Source: Flavobacteriales bacterium
GTDB taxonomy: Bacteria; Bacteroidota; Bacteroidia; Flavobacteriales_F; PHOS-HE28
Assembly: GCA_016702645.1 (NCBI GenBank)
Contig: JADJDP010000013.1
Span: 1-64,000, forward strand
Direction of reading: 5' to 3'
DNA: 64,000 nt
This document shows, in pieces, positions 1 through 8,345 of this stretch. Position 1 is the first letter of the stretch, and every line of letters starts with the position of its first letter. A model generated the notes under the pieces. It was given only the letters and a program-made list of their open reading frames with translations. It did not search any database and had not been told where the DNA came from. A program made the position numbers and the translations under genes.

Positions 1-1195
1 CGCCGATGCGACTTGGACGCGCTCGCGGGTAGCCCATCGTTACTGGTGACGTGGTACTGTTGGATAAATCCATTTACCATCGAACCTGGCGTTGTCGTCC
101 GGGTTGATGCGAACAAGACCATCGAGTTTGCGCAATAGCCGGTTGATAGAGATCGGCACGGCCGCACAGCCTGTCATTTTTGAGAAAGCGGGTTCCGGCA
201 AATGGGGTGGATTCATCGCTGTCGGTACGACCGATCCCCTCTTCACCGGTCATCAGGTCCAGATGGAGTACTGTATAGGCAGGGATGCGACCACCTTCAT
301 GGACCTTGACATCGCCTATCACACCCCGTACAACTTCATCAATTGCGAGTTTTCGGACAACACAGTGGGTTTTGATGAAGGGCCGGTGTCTTTCGTCATG
401 AACCAGTACTTGTTCGATCAATGTGACTTCCACGACAACGGCACTGCCTTGGGAGGAGGCTATTTCTATACGATAACGAACTGCACCTTCGAGAACAATA
501 TCGAAGCCTCTTATCATGGCTATTGGGTCACGGGATGCACGTTCATCAACAACGAATTGGCCCAGTCCTTCGGCAACCATGTGGATGGGAACACCTTCAT
601 CGGCAACACTGTGGCTGTGGAAGGGAATTGGGCTGGCTCAATGTCATTCACGAACAATGTTGTCGTGAACAATGGCACGGGCATACGTATGGGCACGTAC
701 TTCAATGGGAACAACACGTTCACAGGCAACATCATTTGTGGGAACAGTTTGTTCAATATCGAGCGCTGGTCCAAGGGATCCAACAACATGGCCAACCTCA
801 GCGGCAACTGTTTCTGTACCGATGTTCCTGCCGAGATCGAGGAAACGATCTATCATGCAGTGGATGATATCTCGGTCGGCCTGATCGTGTTCAGTCCGTT
901 CGATACGGACCCGGGCTGCCTCAATTACAGCGTTGGTACTCCTGACTTCTCACCACCCGAATTGACCTTCTATCCAAACCCGACGGCCGATTTCCTCACG
1001 GTCACTCTACCCTCGAGTACGTGGGGCCCTGCGGTCTTGACACTTTTCGATGCGACCGGTCGGGCCGTGGTAAATGCGGCAGTGATGGGTCCCACCTTGC
1101 AATTGGACGTTGGCGATCTTTCGAATGGATCCTTTCAGGCAGTCCTACGAACCGACGGGTACGTCACCACCCGCCGCTTGATCATCATGCACTAG
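1..1195 (+). CDS. T9SS-secreted parallel beta-helix protein, 5' end outside the window, frameshifted
   Basis: The readable body (from about 92) is a right-handed parallel beta-helix: short repeated strands rich in N, F and G with motifs such as ITNCTF, VTGCTF and DGNTFIGN. A T9SS type A sorting domain of about 75 residues closes it, starting at LTFYPNPTADFL and ending in RRLIIMH. The helix would be exported by the Sec and Por pathways to the surface or outside. Upstream of 92 the coding text continues in two other frames (IVTGDVVLLDKSIY near 36-77, then TIEPGVVVRVDANK near 76-135). Frameshifts therefore lie near 75 and 136, and the true start is outside the window. Substrate or ligand is unknown; beta-helices of this type are often adhesins or polysaccharide-active. 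Confidence 0.75.
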
Positions 1196-1502
1196 AAGGT
1201 CCTGCGCAATCTGGCATTAGCATCCGTATCGGTGTCGCATGCCCCGCGCCATCGGGTACAGGAACGAGCGAGCGGGACACCTGCCTTCCTAGGGCAGGCT
1301 GGCCTGCTGTGGATCTGTGGTAGGCTCCTCTCCTTTTTGCGCGTAGCCACAGGATTCGGGCAGATGCGGGCTGTTTTGTTACGGACCTGTTAAGCACGGA
1401 GCGCCGTCAGCCGAACCATCTACACTTGGATAAGCAGGATCCGGTAACCATCCACCCCTTCGTGCGACTTACCACCCAATGGAGATTATGCGCCACGCCC
1501 CG
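1196..1502. other. intergenic region with a small hairpin
   Basis: There is no convincing gene here. A short inverted repeat (CCTGCC at 1280-1285, GGCAGG at 1293-1298) lies about 85 bases after the beta-helix stop but has no T-run, so it is only a weak terminator candidate. TACACTTG at 1421-1428 matches seven of eight positions of the Bacteroidota -7 element TAnnTTTG and could serve the next gene. Confidence 0.3.
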
Positions 1503-2993
1503 ATGAGCAACCAAACCCTTGGCTCCTTCCTATTCCTCTTCCTGCTCAGCTCCTGCCAGGCGCAGCCGCCGGAGGAAGCGAACAAGTACGAGAAGTATCT
1601 CTCTGAAGCGCACGCCCGCGGGCAGTTCAACGGCACCGCGCTGGTCTTCGATGATGGCAAGCTGGTTTACCAAGGAGCCTTCGGTATCCGCAGCATCGAT
1701 CCCATCGACTCGCTGGACCTCAACTCGCAGTTCCGCCTGGCGTCGGTGAGCAAGCAGTTCACCGCCATGGCCATCATGATCCTGAAGGAGCAGGGCAAGT
1801 TGCGCTACGACCAGGACGTGCGCGACTTCATTCCCGAACTGCCTTATGAGGGGATCACCATCCGGCACCTGCTGCACCATACCTCGGGCTTGCCGGAGTA
1901 TGAGCGGTTGATGGACGAGAACTGGAAGACGGAATTGAAGTACGATGACCCAGCCCGCTACACCAACGGCAATGCCGATGTGGTGAAGCTGCTCGCGGAG
2001 TTGAAGGCGCCGCTGTTCTTCAAGCCGGGAGAGAAATGGCAGTATAGCAACGCGGGCTACAACCTGCTGGGCACCATAGTGGCCAAGGCATCCGGGATGT
2101 CCTTCGCGGACTACACCAAGAAGTACATTTTCGATCCGGTCGGGATGACGCGCACGGTGATGTACGATTTCGTCATCGGCGCCGACCCGAAGATGCCGGA
2201 CCGCGCCTATGGTTTCCAGGTGGCGTGGGATGGAACGACCTTAAGCCCTTCGGATTCGCATTACCTGAACCATGGGCAGGGAGAAGATGGCGTCTATTCC
2301 ACGGTGGGCGACCTGCTGAAGTGGGACCGGATCCTCTACACGGAGGAGCTCGTCACGAAGGCGACGCTCGATGAGGCCTTCACTCCTGCGGTGCTCAACA
2401 ACGGCGACACCACGGACTATGGTTTCGGCTGGTTCATCCAACGCTCACCAACCGGAAAGCGCATGGTGCAGCATTCGGGCGGCTGGCTCAGTTTCACCAC
2501 CTATATGTTCCGGGGCATCGAAGAGGACAAGTGCTTCGTGATCCTGAAGAATAGTTCCGGGATCGGTGGCTGGGGCGTGATCGAGGGCATTACGAATTTG
2601 CTCTACGATGAGCCCGCTGCGCTACCACCGCTGTCCATTCGCGTGGAGTTGGGAAAGGAGGTGGCGCGTGGAGGGGTGGAGCACGCCATCGCCCAGTACA
2701 GGAAATGGAAGGCCGAAGCATCGCCCGATCTCATCATCAATGAGGGCGAGCTGAACATGCTGGGGTACGAACTGCTCTGGGCCGGTCGCGTGGATGATGC
2801 CGTGGCGATGCTCCGGCTTGTCATGGAAGAGTATCCAGCATCTGCCAACGTGTATGACAGCTATGGCGATGCCTTGCTTGCTAAAGGAGATACCGCGGGC
2901 GCACTGGAGAACTTCAAGAAGTGCTACGCGATGGATGGAACGCTCACCGCGACAAAGAAGAAGATCGATGACATCGAAGCTGCGGGTCAATAG
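1503..2993 (+). CDS. serine hydrolase lipoprotein of the beta-lactamase/PBP4-like family
   Basis: A 496-residue predicted lipoprotein. The start at 1503 (MSNQTLG) puts a hydrophobic stretch directly before the lipobox LSSC; in-frame ATGs at 1479 and 1488 would add a polar leader and are less likely. The class C beta-lactamase-type fold is marked by SVSK (SxxK nucleophile, about residue 81), YSN (about residue 181) and HSGG (about residue 324, replacing KTG). The last roughly 100 residues look like TPR helices (GYELLWAGRVDDAVAMLR). Members of Pfam PF00144 include esterases, D-Ala-D-aminopeptidases and penicillin-binding proteins; the exact substrate cannot be read from sequence. It sits alone between intergenic gaps. 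Confidence 0.88.
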   Translation: MSNQTLGSFLFLFLLSSCQAQPPEEANKYEKYLSEAHARGQFNGTALVFDDGKLVYQGAFGIRSIDPIDSLDLNSQFRLASVSKQFTAMAIMILKEQGKLRYDQDVRDFIPELPYEGITIRHLLHHTSGLPEYERLMDENWKTELKYDDPARYTNGNADVVKLLAELKAPLFFKPGEKWQYSNAGYNLLGTIVAKASGMSFADYTKKYIFDPVGMTRTVMYDFVIGADPKMPDRAYGFQVAWDGTTLSPSDSHYLNHGQGEDGVYSTVGDLLKWDRILYTEELVTKATLDEAFTPAVLNNGDTTDYGFGWFIQRSPTGKRMVQHSGGWLSFTTYMFRGIEEDKCFVILKNSSGIGGWGVIEGITNLLYDEPAALPPLSIRVELGKEVARGGVEHAIAQYRKWKAEASPDLIINEGELNMLGYELLWAGRVDDAVAMLRLVMEEYPASANVYDSYGDALLAKGDTAGALENFKKCYAMDGTLTATKKKIDDIEAAGQ

Positions 2994-3100
2994 TCGCGCT
3001 GAACCATTCGCCCCGTGACCGGACGTGTATATTCAAGCACGAGATCCGCAACCGAGTTCGGTCCGTTTGCAAGTAGGTTCGTGGCGTCAATACTTCAACC

Positions 3101-3316
3101 ATGAAGCGACGCATATCCATCACCCTGTTCTTCGGTCTTGCAGTGCTGTGCGGATCGCTCCGCGCGCAGAGCCCTTCACCTGGGAACGATCTTGTGTTCC
3201 GTTTTGATCCACGCTCGTGCGGCCCTGTTGTGAGCGAGCCCACCGGCACGGATGCGAAGGCATCTCCCTTCCGCATGCCGGCGACGCCCAAGAAGACCAC
3301 GGCGCCTTGTAAGTAG
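3101..3316 (+). CDS. small secreted protein, possible remnant of a T9SS cargo C-terminus
   Basis: A 71-residue protein with a Sec signal peptide (MKRRISITLFFGLAVLCGSLRA, cut near RAQ). The last 20 residues include SPFRMPATPKKT, which closely matches VPFRMPTKPKKP inside the sorting domain of the beta-propeller protein downstream at 3392-4552. That likeness suggests either a decayed or truncated paralogue or a shared short motif. No domain is recognised. It is short, but the signal peptide and the match to the neighbour support it as real. Confidence 0.45.
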   Translation: MKRRISITLFFGLAVLCGSLRAQSPSPGNDLVFRFDPRSCGPVVSEPTGTDAKASPFRMPATPKKTTAPCK

Positions 3317-3391
3317 GGAGCTTGTTCGATCGAAAATGATCGCCCCCCGAACCCGCGCACTTTGGGTGCCGGGGTCGTAACCGTATTGGAC

Positions 3392-4552
3392 ATGAAACGA
3401 AGCTTGATCTCCCTTCTGTTCCTCTCGGTCACCACCTTGTGGCGAACCGCAGATGCGCAGACCACCATGGAGGTGTTGGTGAACAGCCGGGGTACGAACG
3501 CGGTGTTCCGCTACGACCTCGGGGGCAACTATCTGGGCGAGTTCATCGCAGCGGGTGCGGGCGGCTTGATCGGTCCCGAAGACATTTTGTTCCATCCGGA
3601 TGGCACCGTGCTGGTTACCGGTTTCGGGAATGCGGCGATCAAGCGGTACAATGGAAGCACGGGTGCTTTCATCGGCGATTTCTCCAGCGGCTACGCGCTC
3701 GCTACTCCATCCAAGATGTCCATCGGCCCGGACGACCTAATCTACGTGACGCAATGGGGCACCACACAGAACAAGGTGGTGCGCTTCGGACTTGATGGCG
3801 TCTTCGTGGACGAGTTCACGAGCATTGGCACACCCAACGGGCTCGGGCATTTCTGGGATGATCAGGGCCGCTTCTACATCTCGGTGTACGGCAATGGTGC
3901 CAACGGAACCGTGCAACGCTTTGCTGCGGACGGGACATTCTTGGACATCTTCATCGACAGTTCCATCCTGCAAGGCCCCACTGGCTTGTTGCAACTGACC
4001 AATGGTGATGTGCTCGTGCAGGACTGGACGACCGGCACGGTGCAGCGCTTCGATGAGAACGGCGTCCATGTGGGTGCGTTCATCAGCGGCCTTACGAATC
4101 CGGAGGGCATTGCCTTCCTGCCGACCGGCGAAATGCTCATGGGCGACTGGGGCGTGGATGCGGTACACATCATCGACTTCATGGGGAACAACCTTGGCTA
4201 CTTCTGCAGCTGCAATGGGCTCACCGATCCGAATTGCGTGCGTGTGCGCGAAGTGGCTGCGATAGGCCTGGAGGAAGTATCTGCGGAACCAGCTGGTTTG
4301 CGGATCGTACCGAACACCGGTCCCGGTCCGTTCGAGTTGCGGGTCACGCGCGAGCTTGACCCTTCAGCGATGGTCACGGTGATCGATGCCACTGGCCGTG
4401 TGGTGGATGAGTTCCCATGGCCCGCGGGTGCAAGGGCGGTTCCTTTCCGCATGCCCACGAAGCCGAAGAAGCCCGTGACATCCGGACGATATGTGGTAGT
4501 GGTGCGCAGCCAGCAGATGCTGATGCGTGCGACCTTGACGATAACGGAGTAG
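3392..4552 (+). CDS. exported NHL/SMP-30-like beta-propeller protein with C-terminal sorting domain
   Basis: A 386-residue protein. The ATG at 3392 is chosen because a clear signal peptide (MKRSLISLLFLSVTTLWR, cut at ADAQ) follows; the frame is open upstream only to a TTG. The body has six or so repeated blades of the form G-x-V-x-R-F-x-x-D/N-G (for example VQRFAADGTFLDIF, VQRFDENGVHVGAF), typical of NHL or SMP-30-like six-bladed propellers. The tail (ELDPSAMVTVIDATGRVV to MRATLTITE) resembles a T9SS type A domain. It ends two bases from the convergent PhyH gene. Ligand unknown. Confidence 0.8.
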   Translation: MKRSLISLLFLSVTTLWRTADAQTTMEVLVNSRGTNAVFRYDLGGNYLGEFIAAGAGGLIGPEDILFHPDGTVLVTGFGNAAIKRYNGSTGAFIGDFSSGYALATPSKMSIGPDDLIYVTQWGTTQNKVVRFGLDGVFVDEFTSIGTPNGLGHFWDDQGRFYISVYGNGANGTVQRFAADGTFLDIFIDSSILQGPTGLLQLTNGDVLVQDWTTGTVQRFDENGVHVGAFISGLTNPEGIAFLPTGEMLMGDWGVDAVHIIDFMGNNLGYFCSCNGLTDPNCVRVREVAAIGLEEVSAEPAGLRIVPNTGPGPFELRVTRELDPSAMVTVIDATGRVVDEFPWPAGARAVPFRMPTKPKKPVTSGRYVVVVRSQQMLMRATLTITE

Positions 4553-4554
4553 AA

Positions 4555-5533
4555 CTAGTCGTGATCGTCGTCCATCATGGCCGCACGTTGCGTGAGCTCA
4601 TGATAGCAGATCACATCTTCGGCGAAGCAATGGATGACCATGCTCTTGCGGCTCGCATTGGGCATGGTCATTTTCTTGCCACCGTGCAGCAGGTTGGCAT
4701 GCCACAGTAGCACATCGCCCGCTTGCGCGTGGAACTCCTTCGCGGGGGAAGTCCCCATCGGCAATGGCCTTCGCGATCGCTTCTTCGTAGCGCCCGTACG
4801 CTTCATCGCCAATGACGAACTGGTTGCCGCCGTGATCGTAGCTGTTGTTGAGCAGGTAGGGCAGCTTGTGGCTGCCGGTGTGGTAGATCAAGGGACCATT
4901 GTCCGGTGTGGTGGGTTCCAATGCGATCCACGCGGCGATCATGTAGCCGAGCGGATAGGTGGTCATGTGGATGCTGTCGCTGTGTGCGTGCTGCTCGCTG
5001 CCGGTGAGGAAGTTGATGCTCTGGAACACGCGCACCTTACGGCCAAGGAGGAAGTCCATCGCATCGAGGATACGGCGGTCATGCACGTACTTGCGCAGCA
5101 GGTCGCTGTGGTGGAAGGCGAACATGATCTTCCTTCCGGTGAAGTTGAAGTCCACCACCTTGTCGCGGATCAAGCGGTCCACTTCGGCGTTCATCGCAGC
5201 GACTTCTTCCGCGTTGAAGAGTCCGCGCAGGATCACGTAGCCGTCCTCCGGCCAATGCGAAAGTGCCTCCCGCGTGGTGGCATCGAATTGTTGCAAGGCC
5301 GGTGATGCGGCGAGTTTGGCGGCTGCATCGGGGCCATCGAGCCAGGGGCTTTCGGTGGTGGTGTTCGGCAGGTCGGCGCTGCTTATGGGTAGGAGCACGC
5401 TGCGCTTCACGCCGTACTTGCGGTACATGCGGCGGGCGTGGGCGAGCTTCTTCAGGTTGAAGAGGTTCAGCAGCACGTAGTTCGCCTTCACCTTCCGCAG
5501 GCGCCCGTAATAGCGATCGAGCCATTTGCGCAT
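4555..5533 (-). CDS. phytanoyl-CoA dioxygenase (PhyH) family protein, frameshifted
   Basis: A Fe(II)/2-oxoglutarate oxygenase of the PhyH family, about 325 residues once repaired. It shows the N-terminal PhyH signature LSHWPEDGYVILRGLF, a metal-binding HxD (HSD in QHAHSDSIHM) and the distal His in WHANLLHGG. The frame breaks at a run of five G (4744-4748). Dropping one G joins DGDFP to AKEFHAQAGDVLLWH and makes the length 978, a multiple of three. The ATG at 5533 (MRKWLDRYYG) is preferred; the upstream 70 codons to 5743 show no family likeness. Substrate unknown; relatives hydroxylate lipids, small metabolites or natural products. Confidence 0.82.
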
Positions 5534-5778
5534 GTGGCGAAGGTAGAAGCCTGCCGCAGCCTGGGGGCCCCGGGAGCGAATCGATAGCTTGGCAGAATGA
5601 ACAAACGAGATACCCGTAAGTTCTTGGTCGAGCAGTGTTTTCGAATCAGCGGCTGGGACAAGGAACAAGGTTTGTGTGGGAGGTATGGTTCCGTCGACCT
5701 GCCAGGTATTGCAGCCTGGCTTAACGATAGTCAGTAGCCCCATCTTGCCAACTGCCGGGTGCCCAAGCTATCCCGACT
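5534..5778. other. divergent intergenic region
   Basis: This separates the PhyH gene (minus) from the phosphatase pair (plus). An open frame crosses it but has no recognisable content. Promoters for both sides presumably lie here; I see no convincing element. Confidence 0.3.
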
Positions 5779-5948
5779 ATGAACATCGCGCACGGGATGT
5801 ATTCGCCCTCGCGCTCTTCTCGCAATGCGCTCCGCGCATGGTAGCGCAAGTTCCAACGACCACCATATACGTCGTGCGGCATGCGGAGATCCTCGACCCG
5901 CCGAAGGGCGATTCCACTATCCCCAGTTCTTCCGCATCTTTCGGGTGA
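5779..5948 (+). pseudogene. truncated histidine-phosphatase remnant, upstream copy of a tandem duplication
   Basis: From the ATG at 5779 the sequence mirrors the start of the next gene: a signal-like segment, then FSQCAPRMVAQ and the phosphohistidine motif IYVVRHAEILDPP. The neighbour reads FVQCAPRAVAQ and VYVVRHAEKL. A one- or two-base shift near 5800 separates the start from the RHAE frame, and a stop at 5946-5948 ends it about 20 residues after RHAE. The rest of the phosphatase fold is absent, so this copy cannot be active as read. Confidence 0.6.
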
Positions 5949-5960
5949 AACACCGCGACC

Positions 5961-6478
5961 ATGCGTCATACCCTTTGGATGTTCACTGCGTGCTTATCCC
6001 TGTTCGTTCAATGTGCACCGCGTGCGGTCGCACAAGAAACCGTGACCACGGTTTACGTGGTGCGACACGCTGAGAAGCTGGCCCCTCGGACCCGGATTCG
6101 CCGCTATCGCCCGAAGGGCAGGTGCGCACGCGAGTTGGCGAAGACCCTGGCCCGCGCAGGCATGCAGCGGATCTATGCTACGACCAAACTACGTACGCAG
6201 CAGACGGTGGCCCCCCTAGCGGAACAGCGCGATCTGGAGTTGGTGCTCCTGGAGCCCGGTGCGGTGGATGAACTGGTGCAGCGCATCACCACCGATGATG
6301 CAGGCATGGTGGTGGTGGTGGCCACAGCAACACGGTGCCCAACATCGTGAAAGGCCTGAGCACGGTGGAGTTGGCCGGGATACCGGAGGAACGGTACGAC
6401 CGGCTTTTCAAGGTGGTGATCTCCGCAGATGGGAAAGCCAAGGTGGAGGAATTGCGCTTCGGTGTGCCGACGCCGTGA
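5961..6478 (+). CDS. exported histidine phosphatase family protein, frameshifted
   Basis: A phosphoglycerate-mutase-like phosphatase of about 172 residues with a signal peptide (MRHTLWMFTACLSLFVQCAP). The nucleophile motif is VVRHAEKL, followed by ARELAKTLARAGMQRIYAT, and the second catalytic His lies in the frame GHSNTVPNIVKGL near 6318-6355. That segment is reached only after a frameshift in the GGTGGTGG run near 6310-6322. Two more breaks near 6086 and 6128 are needed to read LSPEGQ-like text before ARELA. The protein ends FGVPTP at 6478. Small exported members often act on phosphosugars or polyphosphorylated lipids; the substrate here is unknown. Confidence 0.7.
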
Positions 6479-6514
6479 GGAATGCGAATGCTATCCGCAG
6501 ATGGTCGATGGAAG

Positions 6515-7132
6515 TCAGATGAATGCGCTTCGGAGCCCGCGGATGCGGCGCTGCGGATCCACGAGCACGAAGTTCTCGGTGTGTACGAAGTCGTCCGGAC
6601 CACCATCTCCTTCCTCCAGGCAGGCGAAATAGCTGCGGCGTGCAAGTGCATAGATCTGCTTGCGGGGGCCGGTGAGGAAGTGCCAGCGTTCGGGATCGGC
6701 TTGGTGCAAGGCGGCGTAATCGGCGAGTACGGGCACGCTGTCCATCTCGGGCGTAACGGAGTGGGAGAGGAGCACGATGCGGTCATCGGCCTTGTACGCC
6801 TCCTGCACACGTTCCATCTGCGTGGTCATCTTGGGGCAGATCGTCGCGCAGGTGGTGAAGAAGAAGTCGGCGACGATGATGCGATCACCGAGGTCGTTCA
6901 GTGTGATGGTACGACCCGAGTTGGTCCACCAGGGCGAAGTCCATGATCGGTGCTCGCCCTCCTTGTTGCGGACCGCGGGGTCCACCAGACGCGCATCGAG
7001 GTCCTTCGGATGGAAGATGCGCAGCTCATCGCTGGGCTTGAGCATGTAGTAGCCGACCAGTATGGCCGCGGTGGTGATGACGAAGAACGCCGCCACCCGC
7101 ACGATCACCGTCTGTTGCCGTTTCGCGCTCAT
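6515..7132 (-). CDS. SCO1/SenC family copper-chaperone-like protein
   Basis: A 205-residue protein starting at the ATG at 7132 (MSAKRQQTV), with one N-terminal membrane anchor (VAAFFVITTAAILVGYYML). It has the thioredoxin-like SCO core: CATICP (CxxxCP copper site) and the distal His in DDFVHTENFVLVDP. SCO proteins deliver Cu to the CuA site of cytochrome c oxidase or act as thiol reductants. The C-terminus stops at RIRGLRSAFI, where the family normally continues with a YDGT-type segment, so about 20 residues may be lost to an indel. The gene starts two bases from the DUF2490 stop, so the two are probably co-transcribed. Confidence 0.85.
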   Translation of the reverse strand: MSAKRQQTVIVRVAAFFVITTAAILVGYYMLKPSDELRIFHPKDLDARLVDPAVRNKEGEHRSWTSPWWTNSGRTITLNDLGDRIIVADFFFTTCATICPKMTTQMERVQEAYKADDRIVLLSHSVTPEMDSVPVLADYAALHQADPERWHFLTGPRKQIYALARRSYFACLEEGDGGPDDFVHTENFVLVDPQRRIRGLRSAFI

Positions 7133-7133
7133 G

Positions 7134-7832
7134 TCAGAGATCGCGCAGGTTGAGCGAGTACGTGAAGGACCAGATCCAACGGCGTGTTGGCCAGGCGATG
7201 TCACGCTCGCGATCGTGGATCAGGCTGAGCCCAAGGCTATGTGCCTTGTTCAGAGAGTATTCGGTACCCAGCGACCAACGTGTGCCGAAGTGGGACCACC
7301 CTTTGTTGCTGGCCCAGGTGAAGAACTCCACGCCCAGTTGCGGATCGAACTTCCAGTCCTTGATGTTGTAGCCGATCTGGAAACGATTGCGGAAAACCTC
7401 GCGCTGGCCGCCCCATTCGATGTAGCTGTGCTGGTAAATGAAGCGGTAGTCCGCATCGATGCGATCGAAGCTCTTGGTGAACTGGGTTTGCAGAATACTG
7501 CGGTGCCGGATGCCGTCGGCTGAACTGCGCGTTGCGAAACGGTGCTCATAGGCCACGCTCAACAGGTCGCTGATCTTGTAGCGCACGTTCACATCCAAGT
7601 AGGTCTGCTTGCCTGCGAAAAAGACATCAGCACTGCGATAACCCAGTTCGCCGCGCACGCGGATGAGCCGCCAACTATGCCCGAGCGCATCCTTCAGGAA
7701 CTCGGGCAGTCGGCCGTGTACCGCACCGGACACCCAGTACTCCTGCCTCACCGCCGGACGCAGCACATCCTGTGCATACCCACCAAGGCATGAGAACAAG
7801 CCCAGCGCAACGAGGAACCGGCGCAGGTGCAT
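7134..7832 (-). CDS. DUF2490 family outer-membrane protein
   Basis: A 232-residue protein with signal peptide (MHLRRFLVALGLFSCLGGYAQ) and alternating aromatic/hydrophobic beta-strand text ending in SFTYSLNL, typical of an outer-membrane barrel. The pattern (RQEYWVSG, LSVAYEHRFATRS, RNRFQIGYNI) fits DUF2490, a Bacteroidota barrel family of unknown function. Its ATG overlaps the upstream lipoprotein stop as TGATG at 7830-7834, and it is followed directly by the SCO1-like gene, forming a lipoprotein-barrel-SCO unit. Confidence 0.75.
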   Translation of the reverse strand: MHLRRFLVALGLFSCLGGYAQDVLRPAVRQEYWVSGAVHGRLPEFLKDALGHSWRLIRVRGELGYRSADVFFAGKQTYLDVNVRYKISDLLSVAYEHRFATRSSADGIRHRSILQTQFTKSFDRIDADYRFIYQHSYIEWGGQREVFRNRFQIGYNIKDWKFDPQLGVEFFTWASNKGWSHFGTRWSLGTEYSLNKAHSLGLSLIHDRERDIAWPTRRWIWSFTYSLNLRDL

Positions 7833-8227
7833 CAGTAGTTGCGGACGAAAAGCGTGTCCATCTCAACGATGTCCTTGCGGTCATTGATGGAGACATCGGC
7901 AAAAACACCTTCCGTGCATCCGACGTAGTCGTTGCACTCGGTGATGACGTAGATGCGGTAGTCGCCTTTGCGCAACCACGGGAAACGGAACTTCCCGTCA
8001 GGACCTGTCCGGGTGTCATCGTCGGCATAGTCCCCATCACCGTAGATGATGGCCACGCGGCAGTCCGTCAAGGGATACTTGGGGCCGAAGGGGAGGTTCG
8101 TGTTGTTGTTGTACTGCTGCTCGTACACGATCCCCTGTATCTCCGCGCGCCCGCCCTCGCCCGGCTCCTTCTTGCAACCGATCAACAGGATGGAAAGCGC
8201 CAATAGCGCGGCCAGCATCGCTCTCAT
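7832..8227 (-). CDS. small lipoprotein with a carboxypeptidase-regulatory-like fold
   Basis: A 131-residue lipoprotein. The ATG at 8227 (MRAMLAALLALSILLIGC) gives a clean signal and lipobox LIGC followed by KKEP; the longer frame to 8266 adds unrelated residues. The mature part reads as one Ig-like beta domain: AEIQGIVYEQQ, then GPDGKFRFPWLRKGDYRIYVI, as in CarboxypepD_reg or transthyretin-like domains. It leads the operon with DUF2490 and SCO1-like genes (overlap TGATG). Function unknown. Confidence 0.7.
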   Translation of the reverse strand: MRAMLAALLALSILLIGCKKEPGEGGRAEIQGIVYEQQYNNNTNLPFGPKYPLTDCRVAIIYGDGDYADDDTRTGPDGKFRFPWLRKGDYRIYVITECNDYVGCTEGVFADVSINDRKDIVEMDTLFVRNY

Positions 8228-8273
8228 GGTAAAGCCTTTGTTAAGGAGGCGTAAATGTAGAGGCACCGAAGGG

Positions 8274-8336
8274 AGTTGTCAGTTCTCAGTGGTGGGGGTT
8301 CGACAGGCTCACCCAGACAACGGAGAACTGACAACT
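8274..8336. repeat. palindromic intergenic repeat, copy 1
   Basis: Perfect 14-base outer arms (AGTTGTCAGTTCTC at 8274-8287, GAGAACTGACAACT at 8323-8336) enclose a smaller palindrome around TTCGACAGGCTCA with arms TGGG/CCCA. The element lies 10 bases beyond the acyl-CoA ligase stop and before the lipoprotein gene. A related element in the same gene arrangement occurs at 18541-18605. It could act as a terminator or processing hairpin between minus-strand units. Confidence 0.75.
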
Positions 8337-8345
8337 GAATGCTAT

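Noticed and set aside
5534..5743. N-terminal extension of the PhyH gene
   Set aside because: The extra 70 codons show no PhyH likeness, and a better ATG lies at 5533.
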